DNA of 64,000 nucleotides from Pontederia crassipes (Eukaryota; Streptophyta; Magnoliopsida; Commelinales; Pontederiaceae), in NCBI GenBank assembly GCA_030549335.1, contig CM060188.1, forward strand, positions 4,650,001-4,714,000, written 5' to 3'. This document shows, in pieces, positions 34,951-47,601 of the stretch. The notes under the pieces were generated by a model that was not told the DNA's origin, ran no database searches, and saw only the letters and a program-made list of their open reading frames with translations. Position 1 is the stretch's first letter. Each line of letters opens with the position of its first letter. The position numbers and the translations under genes are program-made.

Positions 34951-37900
34951 GTAATGTTGTCTTTGTGAATTCCTAATTTTGATTACTTTTTTTCTTGACT
35001 TTTCACAATAATCCTGCATTTATTATATTCTTTTGGCTATAACATTTTTCTAATGTGCGGATTTAAAATTCCATTAAAAAATTAATTTTTTCATCTAGTC
35101 ATGTTACCATAGTTAATTTTATACAAAGTTCCCATAAAGGTAAGTATCAAAATCATGAGTGAAACACTAATTATAAGGAAATCTTCAAATATTTGACAAG
35201 ATTTATGCATAACAAGGATTATAGGTAAAATTTTAACAATTATAGAGTCTATCATGACAAGCAAGAGAAGATGACACATTGGATAAGGGAACGACAAGAT
35301 AACCATTGATTATTACGTGCCTATAAGTCAAATACGATCACTATCATTCGTAAGAATGACTATCAGAGTGCGAGAAACAATGAGTTTTGTGAATAAAACT
35401 TTCCCTCTTTAATTGATTTACAATGGTAAAATGTCAATTCGAGTTCGCGAACGAGGATTAGAAAGACGTCACCTTCTAATTGCTCATTCGCTATACATCC
35501 AACCAACATTTCGTGATTGATGAACACTCAATTAAAGTTCTCGATAGATAACCAGAGGCTGCATCACTCCAATAATCTTTCGAGAAACTTTCTCACAACT
35601 CCTTTAAACTTCCAATATTAATAGACGTACTAAAGTTCGAAATGATAAATCATTTATCACTCGTAAAGGAGTGACAATGGTGATTTAGATAAGATGTGAT
35701 AGATAATGATGTGTAAAAATCAATTCCCAAATATGAAGAATTGCAATCGATAACAACTAATCAAGAATCGTCAATGATTCAGAATGTATAACGATGAATG
35801 TTGTTTGACAACTATGAGTTGAAAGTTGACAATAATTCTAATATCAATAATAGCAATTCAAGGTTTCATAGTGATTTCAAAATCACTGATAATAATTCAC
35901 ATTAGACAATGTTACTTTAATGATCATCATATAATTTGAATCCTATCAAATATGTATCAGTTTCCAACACTAAACTAGTTCTCCAACCCTTATGCGTAGT
36001 CTAATATTATTATTCATTTCTAAAATATTTATCATTTCTTATTAATATAGACATCTCATAATGTCTTCATAGGATTATGAGCATTTATTCTCTTACTGAT
36101 TGTCCCTATAGAACCTTCAATATCTCCTATAATCTTATTAAAATTTGATGTTATCAAACCCGAAGAACAAAACTCATACTCTACTATCCACACATCCAAC
36201 ACAAATGATTTCTTTTCATAATAAGGATCATTCATATATATATATATATATAGTTTTCATTATCACATTCATATTTCTCTTATGTTATTTATAACACATT
36301 TGCAAATTAATTTTGACTATTCAAAACAACGTAACTATACTTTATTCAAATTTTTCCTATCTTTTTATCCACATATTTTATTTGGATCAATCTCGATCTT
36401 GTAGAATTAAGCTTCAAAGTCAACATTATTTACAAATTTAGAATAACCATAGTCATTTGAGAGAGTCGAACAAATATAGTGTTCAAACCCAAAGACTTGA
36501 TTGTTAAAATTAGAATAACAATGATGTAATACATATCGATTATCTGATTCTCATACATATGGGTATTCCAATGTATATTAAATACAAAACCATGAAGGGT
36601 AATTTGTAAATATCCTCTCATCACATCTTCATAAGGTTCAAATGTATTTATTCCAAAACACAATGTCTCATTACAAAACTTTTATAACACAATATCTTAG
36701 GATGTGACTTTTCTTTTATTTTGCATTCCCTTACAATGTAAAATACAAACTAGTTGTTCTTAGGTGATAAGTTCTTATTTAATCAACAAGCTTATTCGTA
36801 CTCAATCATAAAATGATTACTTCATATTTTTTTAGATTATGTACAAGAGAACACGTCATGCTTTCTTTTTATATTAGGAAGAAAGGTTGCATGATAAATA
36901 ATTGATCAAAGTCATTTAGAGATATCAGATGATCATATATATCAAGGGCATGATTTGTTTTTTTTAGAATTGACATGATCTAATATCGTGAGATCAACCC
37001 AAAACTTATTCATAATTTGGCTCTTACTTTCATTTTTCCCATAATAATTTTGTGAAGTAGTGTTTAAATATCTCTCATGATGTACACGACTTTCAAAATT
37101 GAGAGATCGTAAGTTTATGAGTGATTTGATTGTCAAAATTCATAATGATCATATCGAGTTCCATGTATACAGAGATTGAGATAAAATATATTTTTTTAAC
37201 TTTAACTAATGGTATCCATATTTTAAAGTCATTTTTGAGAATCTAGTAGTATTTGTAATTGATCAAACAAGTTACCCTTTCTTATTCTTCACAATCACTT
37301 AAAATGTATATAATTCATGCACTAAGAAAGTTATCCTTCTTGAAGAATAAGTTCGAAATTTAGAATTTCGATTGAATGCACACCTCATCGGAATGCTCCT
37401 ATAATTTTTTTAATCTTATAGGTGTTACACAATAAGGAGTATTAGAAGTATGAATAGTTCTATGGACTATATCCATAAATAATTCCCACTATCTCCTTGG
37501 TACATAATCTAAGAAGAACTTAGTATTTTAACAAATTCAAATATGATTGGAATATCTTCCAATCGTGACCTTTTTACTTTTATCTCAATTTTTCTTTCCT
37601 TCCTAATCAACTTCTATGTCATCACTATATAAATAATGCAATAGGGGAAAATTCTAACATTTATTAGAAAATGTAACTCTTGATTTTCCTAATAATCCAA
37701 AATAAGTTTCTTTCTTAAAACAATGTGAAGTGGCATGATGACGAACTAATCAACCCACTTCAGATAAGACACTATAGTCTTGAATATTTAAAGAAACGAA
37801 CTCTGTCATCATTTCTCACTCAGCTACTTCACTCCATATTCATTTACATCTTTCAAAAAAAATTAACTATGATAGTTTGATTCCTAACATTGCCATCATG

Positions 37901-38219
37901 AAACATTATTGATGGACCCAATATGATTACATCATCACAGAGGGAGGATCATTATTGACATCAAATGTCACATTCTGTACTGATGCATGATGCATGAGAT
38001 GAAAATGAACTCCTAATAAGTCGACCGTCAGACGAAGAAAATTTACAAAGGCCAATAATATCAAATTGACCCTCACAACATCACTCATGTGGTGATATGT
38101 TTATCCCTTAAAAATATAAAATAAGAAAATTAATTAAAAGTATGCACTATTAATCTAATGCAGATAATATCACATAACCTTAAACTTAAGTAATATTGTC
38201 TACAGAATCTTAAACCTAA
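34951..38219. other. Gypsy-1 interior, no gene recognised
   Basis: About 3.3 kb of AT-rich DNA between the ATPase fragment and the primer site. Short open frames exist on both strands, but none shows gag, protease or RT motifs. A (TA)n run lies near 36235-36252. Confidence 0.5.
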
Positions 38220-38231
38220 GCTCTGATACCA
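38220..38231 (-). promoter_or_regulatory. Primer binding site of Gypsy-1
   Basis: GCTCTGATACCA on the plus strand is the reverse complement of the tRNA-iMet primer site TGGTATCAGAGC. It lies five bases from the 5' LTR and fixes the orientation as minus. Confidence 0.9.
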
Positions 38232-38236
38232 AATTC

Positions 38237-40221
38237 TGTCGCACCCCACTCTGTAACTAAGTTTTAATCCTAATTATTATTTCCTTTAATCTTATTTAGC
38301 ATTGTAAAAATAAATCGACAAAATATCCTCCCTTAATTATCTTATGTCATTGGTCAATACATACAAAATGTGCATATATATTCATCAAGGTCAAATAAAC
38401 AGTTATAAGATATATCATTCACATATTATCATTATAATTTTTTTCACTAATCATCTCACATTTAACACCCCACAGGATCAAGTTTTATACAACCTTACAA
38501 AAAATCTCTCACAAACTTAATTACAACATTTAGAATTATCTATTATATGCATGTTTCAATAACAAAAGTGAAGGAGAAAATAAAAGTGAAAGAACAATAG
38601 CAATGCTCCGACGGTTCGACCTCTTCTATATGCATCAAACCAATCTTCGAGTCAACTCAACTCAAAAACTTAGAATCATCTGAAAAATTCAACAAGGGTA
38701 ACGTTGTAAATAAATAAAAGAACTTACATATAATACTTTTGCTATGTTGTAAATTTACTCACTCATTTTGTGCTTTATGTTTTCAAAGAGATTTACTAGA
38801 TTTTCCTCCTTTCACTTGTAGCTTGTTGATTTTCTACAAGCAATGATGCTATTTTATTTTCCAATTATTAATAATAATGATATGCAATGCATGCTCATGC
38901 ATAAATACTTATTCACCTTAATATACATATAATCTCTTCTAATACTAATATGTAATTTCATATGTTTATGTTCATATGCTACTTCACACTCCCAACTATT
39001 CAATTTTCCAAAGTTTAACTAGGTGCTGTCTTAGAATTTCAGCCCGAGTACTTGTCAATGAATAATTCATAACTTCTTATCTACAAAGGAAAATCTCATG
39101 ATTCTAGATAAATTAGAAACTACCTTACTAAGCTTTTCATCTCTCAAATATTATTAACTAAGTCCAAGTGAGTAATTCAAAACATCCTAAGAAATCTGAC
39201 ATAGGGTTTGTGTCATGGCAGACTGTGCGTTATTGAATGATTAATTTATATCTTTAACGATACTTAATCATTTGATGAAATCCTAATTTTCCTAGAATCT
39301 AGACTTCAGTAGTGTTTAGGCATAAACATTGTAGAATTTAACTCCTTGTATGACTTTATAACAAAAATAGTTAATTAGGAATGTGATATGTCCATGTCCT
39401 GGAATCTCATAGAAGCATCATTATGAAATGACAAATTCATTTCTTCCAAAATACAAGTCCAAATAGGATGATTCCACTTCTCACCGAACTCTTAGAATGT
39501 CTAATTAATCATATCCTAAATTTCAAACCCTAATTCATTATATTCGAACCGTGCCCTAATTCACAAGTTGAACCTATATCAGACTCGGGACAGGATGAGT
39601 GACCAGCGAATTTACGTACATAACTTCCTCTATAAAACTTCTTTTTATGTTATTCCAGAATTCATGGAAAGCTAACTTCAAATGAATTAACCACACAAAA
39701 TTTCATAATTTATGATGCGGTAATCATAAAGGAAAGATCCTCTCAATCAGAAGAAAATTTTTTGGATCGAAATCTCACCTTGAACATCCTATGTTGTCAA
39801 TTTTCCCCAGGTTGTTTCGCTCGAGTTTATCCTCTAGAAATTTTTGGTCCGTCAAAGGATAGAGTTAAGTTGTTTATATATTTTTTTCAAAATTTTCGAA
39901 CGTCATATGGAAGTTTGGAAAAATATCCATCTAAGCAACTGTTCACCTGTCTACTTCAGCTACTTAGAACTTAAGTGATAGTCAATCACATTTTTTTGTC
40001 ATAACTAAGTATTTTAACCCTAATTAAGCATACTTAATCCTATTTAAACATATATATTATAATATTTAGAAATTTTATAACAGTTAAGTAGTCATTATAC
40101 TCTAATCGGAATATTAATTATTATATACAAATATTACTAAATGAACATTCAAACTAACTTAATATGTTAATTAAATGCATGATTATGCAGAAAATGACGT
40201 TTGTAGAGCATGTCCGTGACA
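38237..40221 (-). repeat. 5' LTR of Gypsy-1
   Basis: About 1985 bases, paired with 30303-32327 along its whole length. Confidence 0.92.
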
Positions 40222-40880
40222 TCTACCTCCTCACCTCTTGAGCCGCCCAAGGCTTGAGGCCTCTCAAGAAGAAGAAAAGTCATGTGAATTCCTCCATGAT
40301 CCTTGACATCTCCAACATCAGCGGCTGGAAATGTACTCCTTCACCGAGCTAGTTTGTTTGAGGATGGTCAGCTTGTTGATGGCAACCTCTTGGACGTTGC
40401 CTAAGTAGAACTTCTTCTTCAGCTCTTTCTTGAAGTTGCCCCAAGTGTCGATGATGACCTTGCCCTTGGTGACTTCCTCCATGTGCCACCACTGGAGCAC
40501 TCCATCTTCCAAGTATCACACTGCCATGTCAATCTGGTCATTCTCGACCATGATCTTCTTGTTCTTGAACCCCTTAGACATCATAGGAAGTCGTGATCAT
40601 CATCTCTTGCGTAGAAGAGGTGGTCTTGATCGGCATGAGATCGGACTCCATCGTCTTGACTCGAGTCTTCATGACTTCTTTCGGGGACGCAAGTCATGCC
40701 TCCAATTGATGCAAGATGGACTTACCTTCCTCCAAGGCCAGGCCGTGTTGTCCTACCATTGCTTCCAGGCTTCGGACTGCTGCGTCCATGTCCTAAAGCT
40801 TCTGCCTTAGCACCTCGATGTGCTTCTCCAAGTGCCCGACAGGGTCCTTGGACTTGGATCGAGTCTTCATCCTTTCCCCG
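40222..40880 (-). pseudogene. Gypsy-2 gag N-terminal and capsid part, broken
   Basis: Minus strand. A Glu/Leu-rich N-terminal stretch is followed by the plant gypsy capsid (Retrotrans_gag) core: V-L-Q-W-W-H, I-D-T-W-G-N-F-K-K-E-L-K-K-K-F-Y, L-T-I-L-K-Q-T and V-K-E-Y-I (about 40512-40318). Then F-F-F-L-R-G-L-K-P-W-A-A-Q-E-V-R-R runs up to the Gypsy-1 border. Stops and frameshifts occur, for example E-F-T-stop near 40285. Confidence 0.85.
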
Positions 40881-40982
40881 CCTTCAGCGCCCGGATTGCC
40901 ACACTTGTGCCAGTCTCGGCCTCTGACTATCAGCCCCGAGTGGATGGTCCTCCATCTTCTTCCGACATCATTGTCAACTCAA

Positions 40983-40994
40983 ACTCTGATACCA
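40983..40994 (-). promoter_or_regulatory. Primer binding site of Gypsy-2
   Basis: ACTCTGATACCA, the reverse complement of TGGTATCAGAGT, lies three bases from the LTR end (minus-strand GGTGTGACA). This sets the inner border of the 5' LTR at 40998. Confidence 0.85.
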
Positions 40995-40997
40995 CGT

Positions 40998-41823
40998 TGT
41001 CACACCTTAAGTTTTAGTGCCTATAAACTAGGGTGTGCGACCTTGATTCTTTCCTTAATGAAGGGACCAAGCAGCCTCTTCTCGGACGGCTTTAGGATGT
41101 CCTTGCACCTGCACAACGAAAACACACACCAGCAAGATAGAAGAGAGACTCCCGAATAAAGGGGAAAGCTTTAATTCTATTGGATATCAAATAATGACCG
41201 GGTGCATAGGACATATGTACAAATTGTTGAGATAGTTACTCATCTAACTACTCCCCATGTCTAGCCGTAACAATAGGAATTCTCCACGATCCTTTGATTT
41301 TAGGGATCCTACACGATCCTATAGTTATAGGAAATCCTCCATTTGGTGCCCTTGATCTTCTCAAAAGAATCTTCTTAATCTTCTCACCAAGGATCGTGCT
41401 TGGATAGTGCTCATAACTACCTTGAATTCTTGAGATACTTCTGGTCAGTAAGATCTTCCCAAAGATCCTTCGTGATCTTCGAATTGTTAGGATGCCACCC
41501 ACATCCTAACCGCTGCCGTTCGTCAAGCCTCTCGTCCCAAAGGCTACTTGTTAGTAGTTTGTTGATGCCAATAGTCCTACTTGATGTTTGACACCAGGAT
41601 ACTCACTTTGGGACAACTAGATTCTTCTTGGGATGATACCGCCCCTCCATTGTCAAACTTGACATTGGCGACACCACCTGTGTGTCACCACGTCCCAAGC
41701 TCGCCCAACGCTTCCTACTCGTTCCAAAATTTAGGTCCTCGTCCCAAAGCTTCCTCTTTGGTTCTATGCACCTCGAGTCACCTCCTCGTGGCTCAGATAT
41801 GGCAGAAAAAGTGGGACGTGACA
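40998..41823 (-). repeat. 5' LTR of Gypsy-2
   Basis: About 826 bases on the minus strand, from TGTCACGTCCC to GGTGTGACA, with mutually inverted TGTCAC/GTGACA ends. Only its outer 339 bases (41485-41823) have a partner at 28360-28734. Confidence 0.75.
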
Positions 41824-43706
41824 TGCGGGAGCCTCCATTTTTTAATTATTATTTTATTCTTTTAACATTGACACATTGGCAAAATATTAGTAAGTACAAC
41901 TTGTCACGTGGAACGTTCACCTTCATGGAAGAGAGAGAAGCTAGCGTGGACGTCACATAAAATTGAAATTGAAAGGTACACCGTATGCATGTGTGTTTAT
42001 TTTTTTTTTTTACTAATTTTGATTTGTATTCCTTGGTCCCTAGCATATAAATTAAAGATGTTACTTTTAACACACAAAAAACACAAATAATTTGTTGGGA
42101 TATTCTATATGCTTATTCACAAGTTTTTTTTTTCAAACAAATTAGCATTCATTAATATTTAAAATAAGCATTATCCAGGTTAAAAAATGGAGGAGTCCAT
42201 GAGATGGATCAGCCTCCCAACCTTGATCCTCTACCAAGCTTTGGCTAAGTAATCTGCTGTGCGATATTCATAAGTTCTTTAAACACCCATGGCATATAGC
42301 CATATACACACTATACACACGAAACAGACAGACTAATTTTTGGGTAATTTTTATTCGTAGAGTGCATGCATGCTTTGGCTAGATATTTCTATTCTACTTA
42401 TTTATTTTCAAAAATGTCTGAAAAAGGAACAAATCAAAATAATAAAAAAAGCTAACGTCGTTCCCAAACTTCTCTTTTCTTTCAATCAATGCGTCTCGTC
42501 ATAGTCGTCACGTCGGCAGGTTTTGGATCAACATCTTTGTTGACAAATTAATTGTATGCTCAAATCCGATTAAAGACCAAATATATCCAATATATGGTAT
42601 ACGCAAAATGTAGCAGTAGAAGTAAATTTTTGACACTATATAAATAAAAAGTATTTGAAATCGGGATGCATGCACATGCACAGGAGCGACGCGCAAATGT
42701 GGCCCCCGGCACGCAGCGGCCAATATTTATTGTGCATTAATTGAGTGGCGCCAAAACTGTTGGGCATACAGATACAGCTCTTATTTAATTCACGGCATTA
42801 GATTTTGAAAGTTTTCCAAACCAAAATTTCCCTACATTTTGAGCCCACACGTGGCATGCTAAAAATTCATTTTCATAAACTATATATATATATATAATAT
42901 CAGAGAAATTCTAATTTTCCATTCACGTATAATCCTTTTTCAATTGCAAGACAAAAAAAAGGTATATTAGATCCTCATTGATTATAAACTTGGACTTGAA
43001 ATTTCTTTACGAATGAGTGACGTCACTAATTATTCTTGTAATTAATGTACTGGGCCTCGTCGAGACTCTCCATAGTTTTATCTTATTGTCCATTGGTATT
43101 AATAATCTTAACTTCTATAAAATCATCATTTTTATTACGATTTATCAATATCGCTCACTGATCCATGGATCACGATCGGGAAAAGAAAAGTAAATCTACC
43201 GGTTTTTTTGTTGTCCTAATTTGAGTGTGATTTAGGGTCTTTGACTAAATTTATAAGTCACTTAAAATAATTTATGAATAATTTTAAAAAAAAATATATG
43301 TTTGGTAATTAATAAAAAAAATTAATAAGCACTTATTTTAAAAATAAGTGGGGGATCCTAACTTATTTTGTATGAAAAAATTAATTAGTTTGACGAATAA
43401 ATGTACTATTTTATTCTTATAATATATATAAATTTTTTCATATATTTTATCTATCATAATATTAACAATTTTTTATCATTCTACTTAAATAATAACTTAT
43501 ATATTATTTTATTATTAAATAAGTAACTGTTTATTTTTTAAAATAAACTTTAATTATTAAATTACTTATTAGCACTTTAACTTATCAAGTATTTTATATT
43601 TGAAACGAAACCTTGCTCAGCGAGTCGGAAACTGAATGATCATACAAAATTTAAACTTATAAGTGCATTAAATTTGTGAGTTGGGCGGATGGCCTTCTCA
43701 TGAGGT
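41824..43706. other. Intergenic DNA upstream of NPF gene C
   Basis: AT-rich, with one LINE tail (see 42123-42290) and a (TA)n run near 42881-42895. No other gene is seen. Confidence 0.5.
42123..42290 (-). mobile_element. Short LINE 3' end (RNase H tail)
   Basis: The minus strand ends in an A run (42123-42132 on the plus strand is poly-T). Upstream of it is E-Y-R-T-A-D-Y-L-A-K-A-W-stop, which resembles the final helix of LINE-type RNase H domains (N-x-x-A-D-x-L-A). Very short and degenerate. Confidence 0.4.
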
Positions 43707-43716
43707 CTATAAAAAA
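43707..43716 (+). promoter_or_regulatory. TATA box of NPF gene C
   Basis: CTATAAAAAA, about 130 bases before the ATG at 43846, followed by a GC-richer leader. Confidence 0.6.
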
Positions 43717-43845
43717 TGGTGCTCCACCTTCAGCTCATCATTTCCAGGCAGCGCGCGCGAGACCCCGTGAGCCAGTGAGCGATCGAGCGGCTCCTACGTG
43801 CCTCCTTGTCGCCGCATGCAGTGAGCGCCACTCTCCGGCGTACAC

Positions 43846-44937
43846 ATGGCCGAGAGAGCCGAGTCCGGGGAAGGCGGCTACACCAAAGACGGCACCGCGG
43901 ACCTCAAGGGCAACCCTGTCCTCAGATCCAAGCGTGGCAGCTGGACTGCCTGCTCCTTTGTCGTCGGTAATCTCTCTCTCTCTCTCTCCCCCTCTCCCCC
44001 TCTCCCTTCAAAGAAGTAGATCAGTAAGCATGCTCCAAAAGTAATGTTGCAGCTTCCACATGCAAGAAGTTGCGCCTCTCTCTCTCTTTTGGTTGATAAT
44101 CCTTGTGTTCAGAAGTCTTCTAATCCAGTTAGAAATGCAAAACATATATACAGGTTACCAATTGTAAATAAACTACTACTAATGATTTAAAGCAGCCTGA
44201 CATTGTATGAGATATCTACAAATTCTTCTACTGTCACGAAGCATTTTTGTTGAATTGCAGTCATACTCATAGCTCAGCTCATAAATTATACAGCTAGCTA
44301 GCATGCATGCATTTACAGCAGCACCACCGTCTCTGCCATACTGACGCCTTCTATATCCGTGCCCATCAACATTAATTTACTTCCTGGCATGTTGACCTGC
44401 CTGCGCACCTAAAAGGTGGCTGCCATTAATATCGGAAAACAGTGATCAGTTGCTAAAACCTTTGTGATGTGTTCTTCTCTTGCATATTACGTGATGTGTA
44501 ATTTTGATTAATGTTGCATGCATGCAGTCTACGAAGTGTTCGAGAGAATGGCTTACTACGGGATATCCACCAACCTGGTCCTCTACCTGACGACGAAGCT
44601 TCACCAGGGGACCGTCAAGTCCGCCAACAACGTCACCAATTGGGTCGGCACGGTCTGGATGACGCCGGTCATCGGCGCCTACGTCGCCGACGCGCACCTC
44701 GGACGCTACTGGACCTTCGTCATCGCATCCTTCATCTACCTCTCCGTGAGCGTTTGCTAACTGTACACTATACGTTAATTAATTATTTGATTAATATTCG
44801 AACTAATTAATTTAGCACGCGTGCATCGCAGACAGCAGTATATTACACTGATGAGTTGAATGTAGACTCATTTCTCCATTAATTAATTAAAGTTTTATCT
44901 CATGTACACACTAAACTTACCGACTAGGCAACAAATA

Positions 44938-44978
<41 letters not shown>

Positions 44979-47145
44979 TCTATGCAAGGAACAAGTCAAA
45001 GCAGGTCAAGTGGATCGGCATTAATAATCCCTCAACTTTATTCATGATTTGTCTATCTATACTGTATAGGTGGCAGTGACCAATATCTATTGTACACAGC
45101 TAAAAGAAAGGTATCACGTCCACATTGCCATGATCAATTGCTGATTCCAGCATAGTGGAACAAGTCAAGAATGGAGCGCTCCTGAAATAATGCAAATTAA
45201 TATTGAGAATTTGAGACTACTTTTCTTGTAATTTCTCCCATCTCATTAGTTAATCATAGTAAGTAATAATTTACTTGCTTGTCTCCTTAATTAATACTTA
45301 CAAAAGAGTCATAAGTGGCAATTAATTTTGGAATGGCCTTCTCCCGTACTATTTTCAATATATATAGTCTCGTGCGAGATACGTGTGCTCTGCTTTGAAC
45401 TGATTGAATGTGTTAAATCGTTTATATACTAGCAAGATATGTATACTTTGCGTGTATTTAGTATTTACGTACCCAAACCAAAAAAAAAAAAAAGATAAAC
45501 AAGCATTCATCACATTGTACACATCATTTGTCGATCTACAAATCCTATATACAATTTATCTCAACTCTTGTCATCCCAAGATCAGCTTGATGAATGCTTG
45601 ATGAATGCAGGGAATGTGTCTGCTGACGTTAACAGTGTCTTTACCATCCCTAAAGCCGCCGCCATGCGGGCCAAACACAAGCGACCCCACCTGCAGCGAG
45701 AAGGCTTCCCCCCTGCAGCTCGGCGTTTTCTTCGGCGCACTGTACATCGTCGCCGTCGGCACCGGCGGGACGAAGCCCAACATCTCGACCATCGGCGCCG
45801 ACCAGTTCGACGAGTTCGACCCCAAGGAGCGCGCGCAGAAGCTCTCCTTCTTCAACTGGTGGATGTTCAGCATCTTCTTCGGCACACTCTTCGCCAACAC
45901 CGTCCTCGTGTACATCCAGGACAACGTCGGATGGGCGCTCGGCTACGCTCTGCCCACCCTCGGCCTCGCCGTCTCCATCGCAATCTTCCTCGCCGGAACG
46001 CCATTTTACCGCCACAAGCTGCCGTCGGGAAGTCCATTCATTAAGATGGCGAGGGTTCTGGTAGCTGCTGCGCGGAAGTGCACCGCTCCCTTGCCTAGTG
46101 ATCCCAAGCAGCTCCATGAGCTGGATGTCCAGGAGTACACTAAGAAGGGACGACATCCCATCGATCACTCTCCGTTGTTAAGGTACGTAAATCCTTTTTA
46201 TTTCACGTGCTTGTACAAAAGATGGGTTGTATGGTCTCATCACGTATGCATGTAATCCTTTGCAGGGTCTTGAACAAAGCTGCAGTGAGGACTGGTGCGG
46301 CCAGTCCATGGAGGCTGAGCACGGTGACGCAGGTGGAGGAGACGAAGCAAATGCTCCGAATGATTCCGGTCCTGTTCACGACCTTCGTACCGAGCGCGAT
46401 GTTGGCCCAGGTCGGTACCCTCTTCATCAAGCAAGGCGTCACCCTCCATCGCCACATGGGGCCGCACTTCCAGATCCCCCCGGCGAGCCTCGCCGCATTC
46501 GTGACCATCTCGATGCTCGTCTGCATCGTGCTCTACGATCGCGTCTTCGTGCCCGTCATGCGCCGGTGGACCAAGAACCCCAGGGGCATCTCCCTCCTCC
46601 AGCGGATGGGCATCGGCATGCTGCTGCACATCCTGATCATGGCCGTGGCTTCCTTCACGGAGCGCCACCGGCTAAGAGTCGCCAGGGAGCACGGCGTGGC
46701 GGAGACCGGAGGCATAGTGCCGCTGACCATCTTCATACTGCTGCCGCAGTTCGTGCTCATGGGGGTGGCAGACTCGTTCCTGGAGGTGGCGAAGATAGAG
46801 TTCTTCTACGACCAGGCGCCGGAGGGGATGAAGAGCCTGGGGACCTCGTACTCCATGACGAGCCTGGGCGTCGGCAACTTCCTCAGTAGCTTCCTGCTTT
46901 CAACCGTGGCGCACATCACAGAGAGGAACGGCCGCACTGGGTGGATCCTGAACAACCTGAACGCCTCCCATTTGGATTACTACTACGCCTTCTTCGCCGT
47001 CCTTAACATCATCAACTTCTTCTTCTTCCTCGCGGTCAGCCGGTTCTATGTGTACAGAGCCGAGACGGCCGAGGCAGTAACAGTGGTCGATATTGGTGGG
47101 GGGAAGGAGGTGCCATTGGCGACCTCGAGGGATCAAAGCTACTAA
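43846..47145 (+). CDS. NPF gene C, NRT1/PTR family transporter, NPF5.2/PTR3-like
   Basis: Multi-pass proton-coupled transporter. Exons 43846..43966, 44528..44745, 45611..46182 and 46266..47145 join in frame to 596 residues. Exon 2 (218 bases) and exon 4 (880 bases) have the same lengths as in gene B, and intron phases are identical. The proton-coupling motif E-V-F-E-R is at residues 43-47, and the NRT1.1-Thr101-equivalent Thr (L-G-R-Y-W-T) is near 103. It has G-T-G-G-T-K-P-N, T-P-F-Y-R-H-K-L-P and S-F-L-E-V-A-K-I-E-F-F-Y-D-Q-A-P, and is nearer to Arabidopsis NPF5.2 in these places than genes A and B. Third codon positions are strongly GC-biased, more than in gene B. No lesion was seen. The C-terminal tail differs fully from gene B. 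Substrate and location are inferred only from the family. Confidence 0.94.
44941..44975. repeat. (TA)n microsatellite in NPF gene C intron 2
   Basis: Uninterrupted TA run within the intron 44746-45610. Confidence 0.95.
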
Positions 47146-47601
47146 TTACTGCGGTGTTTACTGTTTAATTAGTTTGTAATGGTTGATTAAATTGCAGTTG
47201 CTAATTTCGTGCTTCGGTCGGGAAGTTGGATTGAAATCGTGGGAGAACAATATAATTTGCATCAAGAGTACATACGTCAGAATCGATCTCCATGAAATTT
47301 GTCTTTGGATCGAATGCTAAGGATTTTATCCAGTCCTTGAGCAAGTCACTCCTGGACAGAGACCATAAGTTAGTTCACAACTCATTTGATAAAATTATTT
47401 TGAATTGTGTACTTAATAAGAATTCAAATTTAAGATCATGCTTAAATTCAGAGTCGTTTATCACGCCACCCCAATATTTGATGATAGAATAGATCCACCC
47501 CAATATTTGGATGATAGAATTAGATAGTTCGTCATTCGATGGTTACTAGTTAGATAAGTACTTCACATTTTAGAGGGAAAAAACTTTTCTTAAAAAATTG
47601 T
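47146..47601. other. 3' flank of NPF gene C
   Basis: Probable 3' UTR followed by AT-rich DNA. A short direct duplication, CCACCCCAATATTTG, occurs at about 47466 and 47494. No gene. Confidence 0.5.

Larger units (their letters stand above)
30303..40221 (-). mobile_element. Gypsy-1: LTR element with 2-kb LTRs, inserted in Gypsy-2 gag
   Basis: Minus-strand LTR element. 5' LTR 38237-40221, primer site 38220-38231, 3' LTR 30303-32327 and polypurine tract at 32328-32341 (AGAAGGGGAGAAT on the minus strand). The interior (32328-38236) contains no recognisable gag or pol, so it is a large non-autonomous type. It does carry a fragment of a host Ca2+-ATPase gene on the plus strand and a solo LTR inside that. 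LTRs differ by about 7 percent over the first 275 bases. Flanking bases GCAAA (left, minus-strand reading) and GTAGA (right) fit one 5-bp target duplication, GCAGA, with one transition on each side. Rejoining there restores the Gypsy-2 gag frame as R-R-Q-K-I-T-T-I-K-D. The rest of the interior (about 34950-38200) is AT-rich, with no gene seen. Confidence 0.9.
28360..41823 (-). mobile_element. Gypsy-2: outer Ty3/gypsy element, gag-protease only
   Basis: Minus-strand gypsy element. The 5' LTR (40998-41823) is followed by a tRNA-iMet primer site (40983-40994). Gag is split by an inserted element. A zinc knuckle, a protease and a coiled-coil-like stretch follow, then a G-rich polypurine tract (near 28735-28748) and a 3' LTR truncated at 28360. 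I see no reverse transcriptase, RNase H or integrase, so it looks non-autonomous (terminal-repeat-with-gag style). The two LTR copies differ by about 18 percent over the part compared by eye, so it is old. Its interior is interrupted at 30303-40221 by Gypsy-1. Confidence 0.85.

Noticed and set aside
40430-41159. Overlapping plus-strand frames in three phases
   Set aside because: They are antisense to Gypsy-2 gag and its LTR; the minus strand carries the capsid core.
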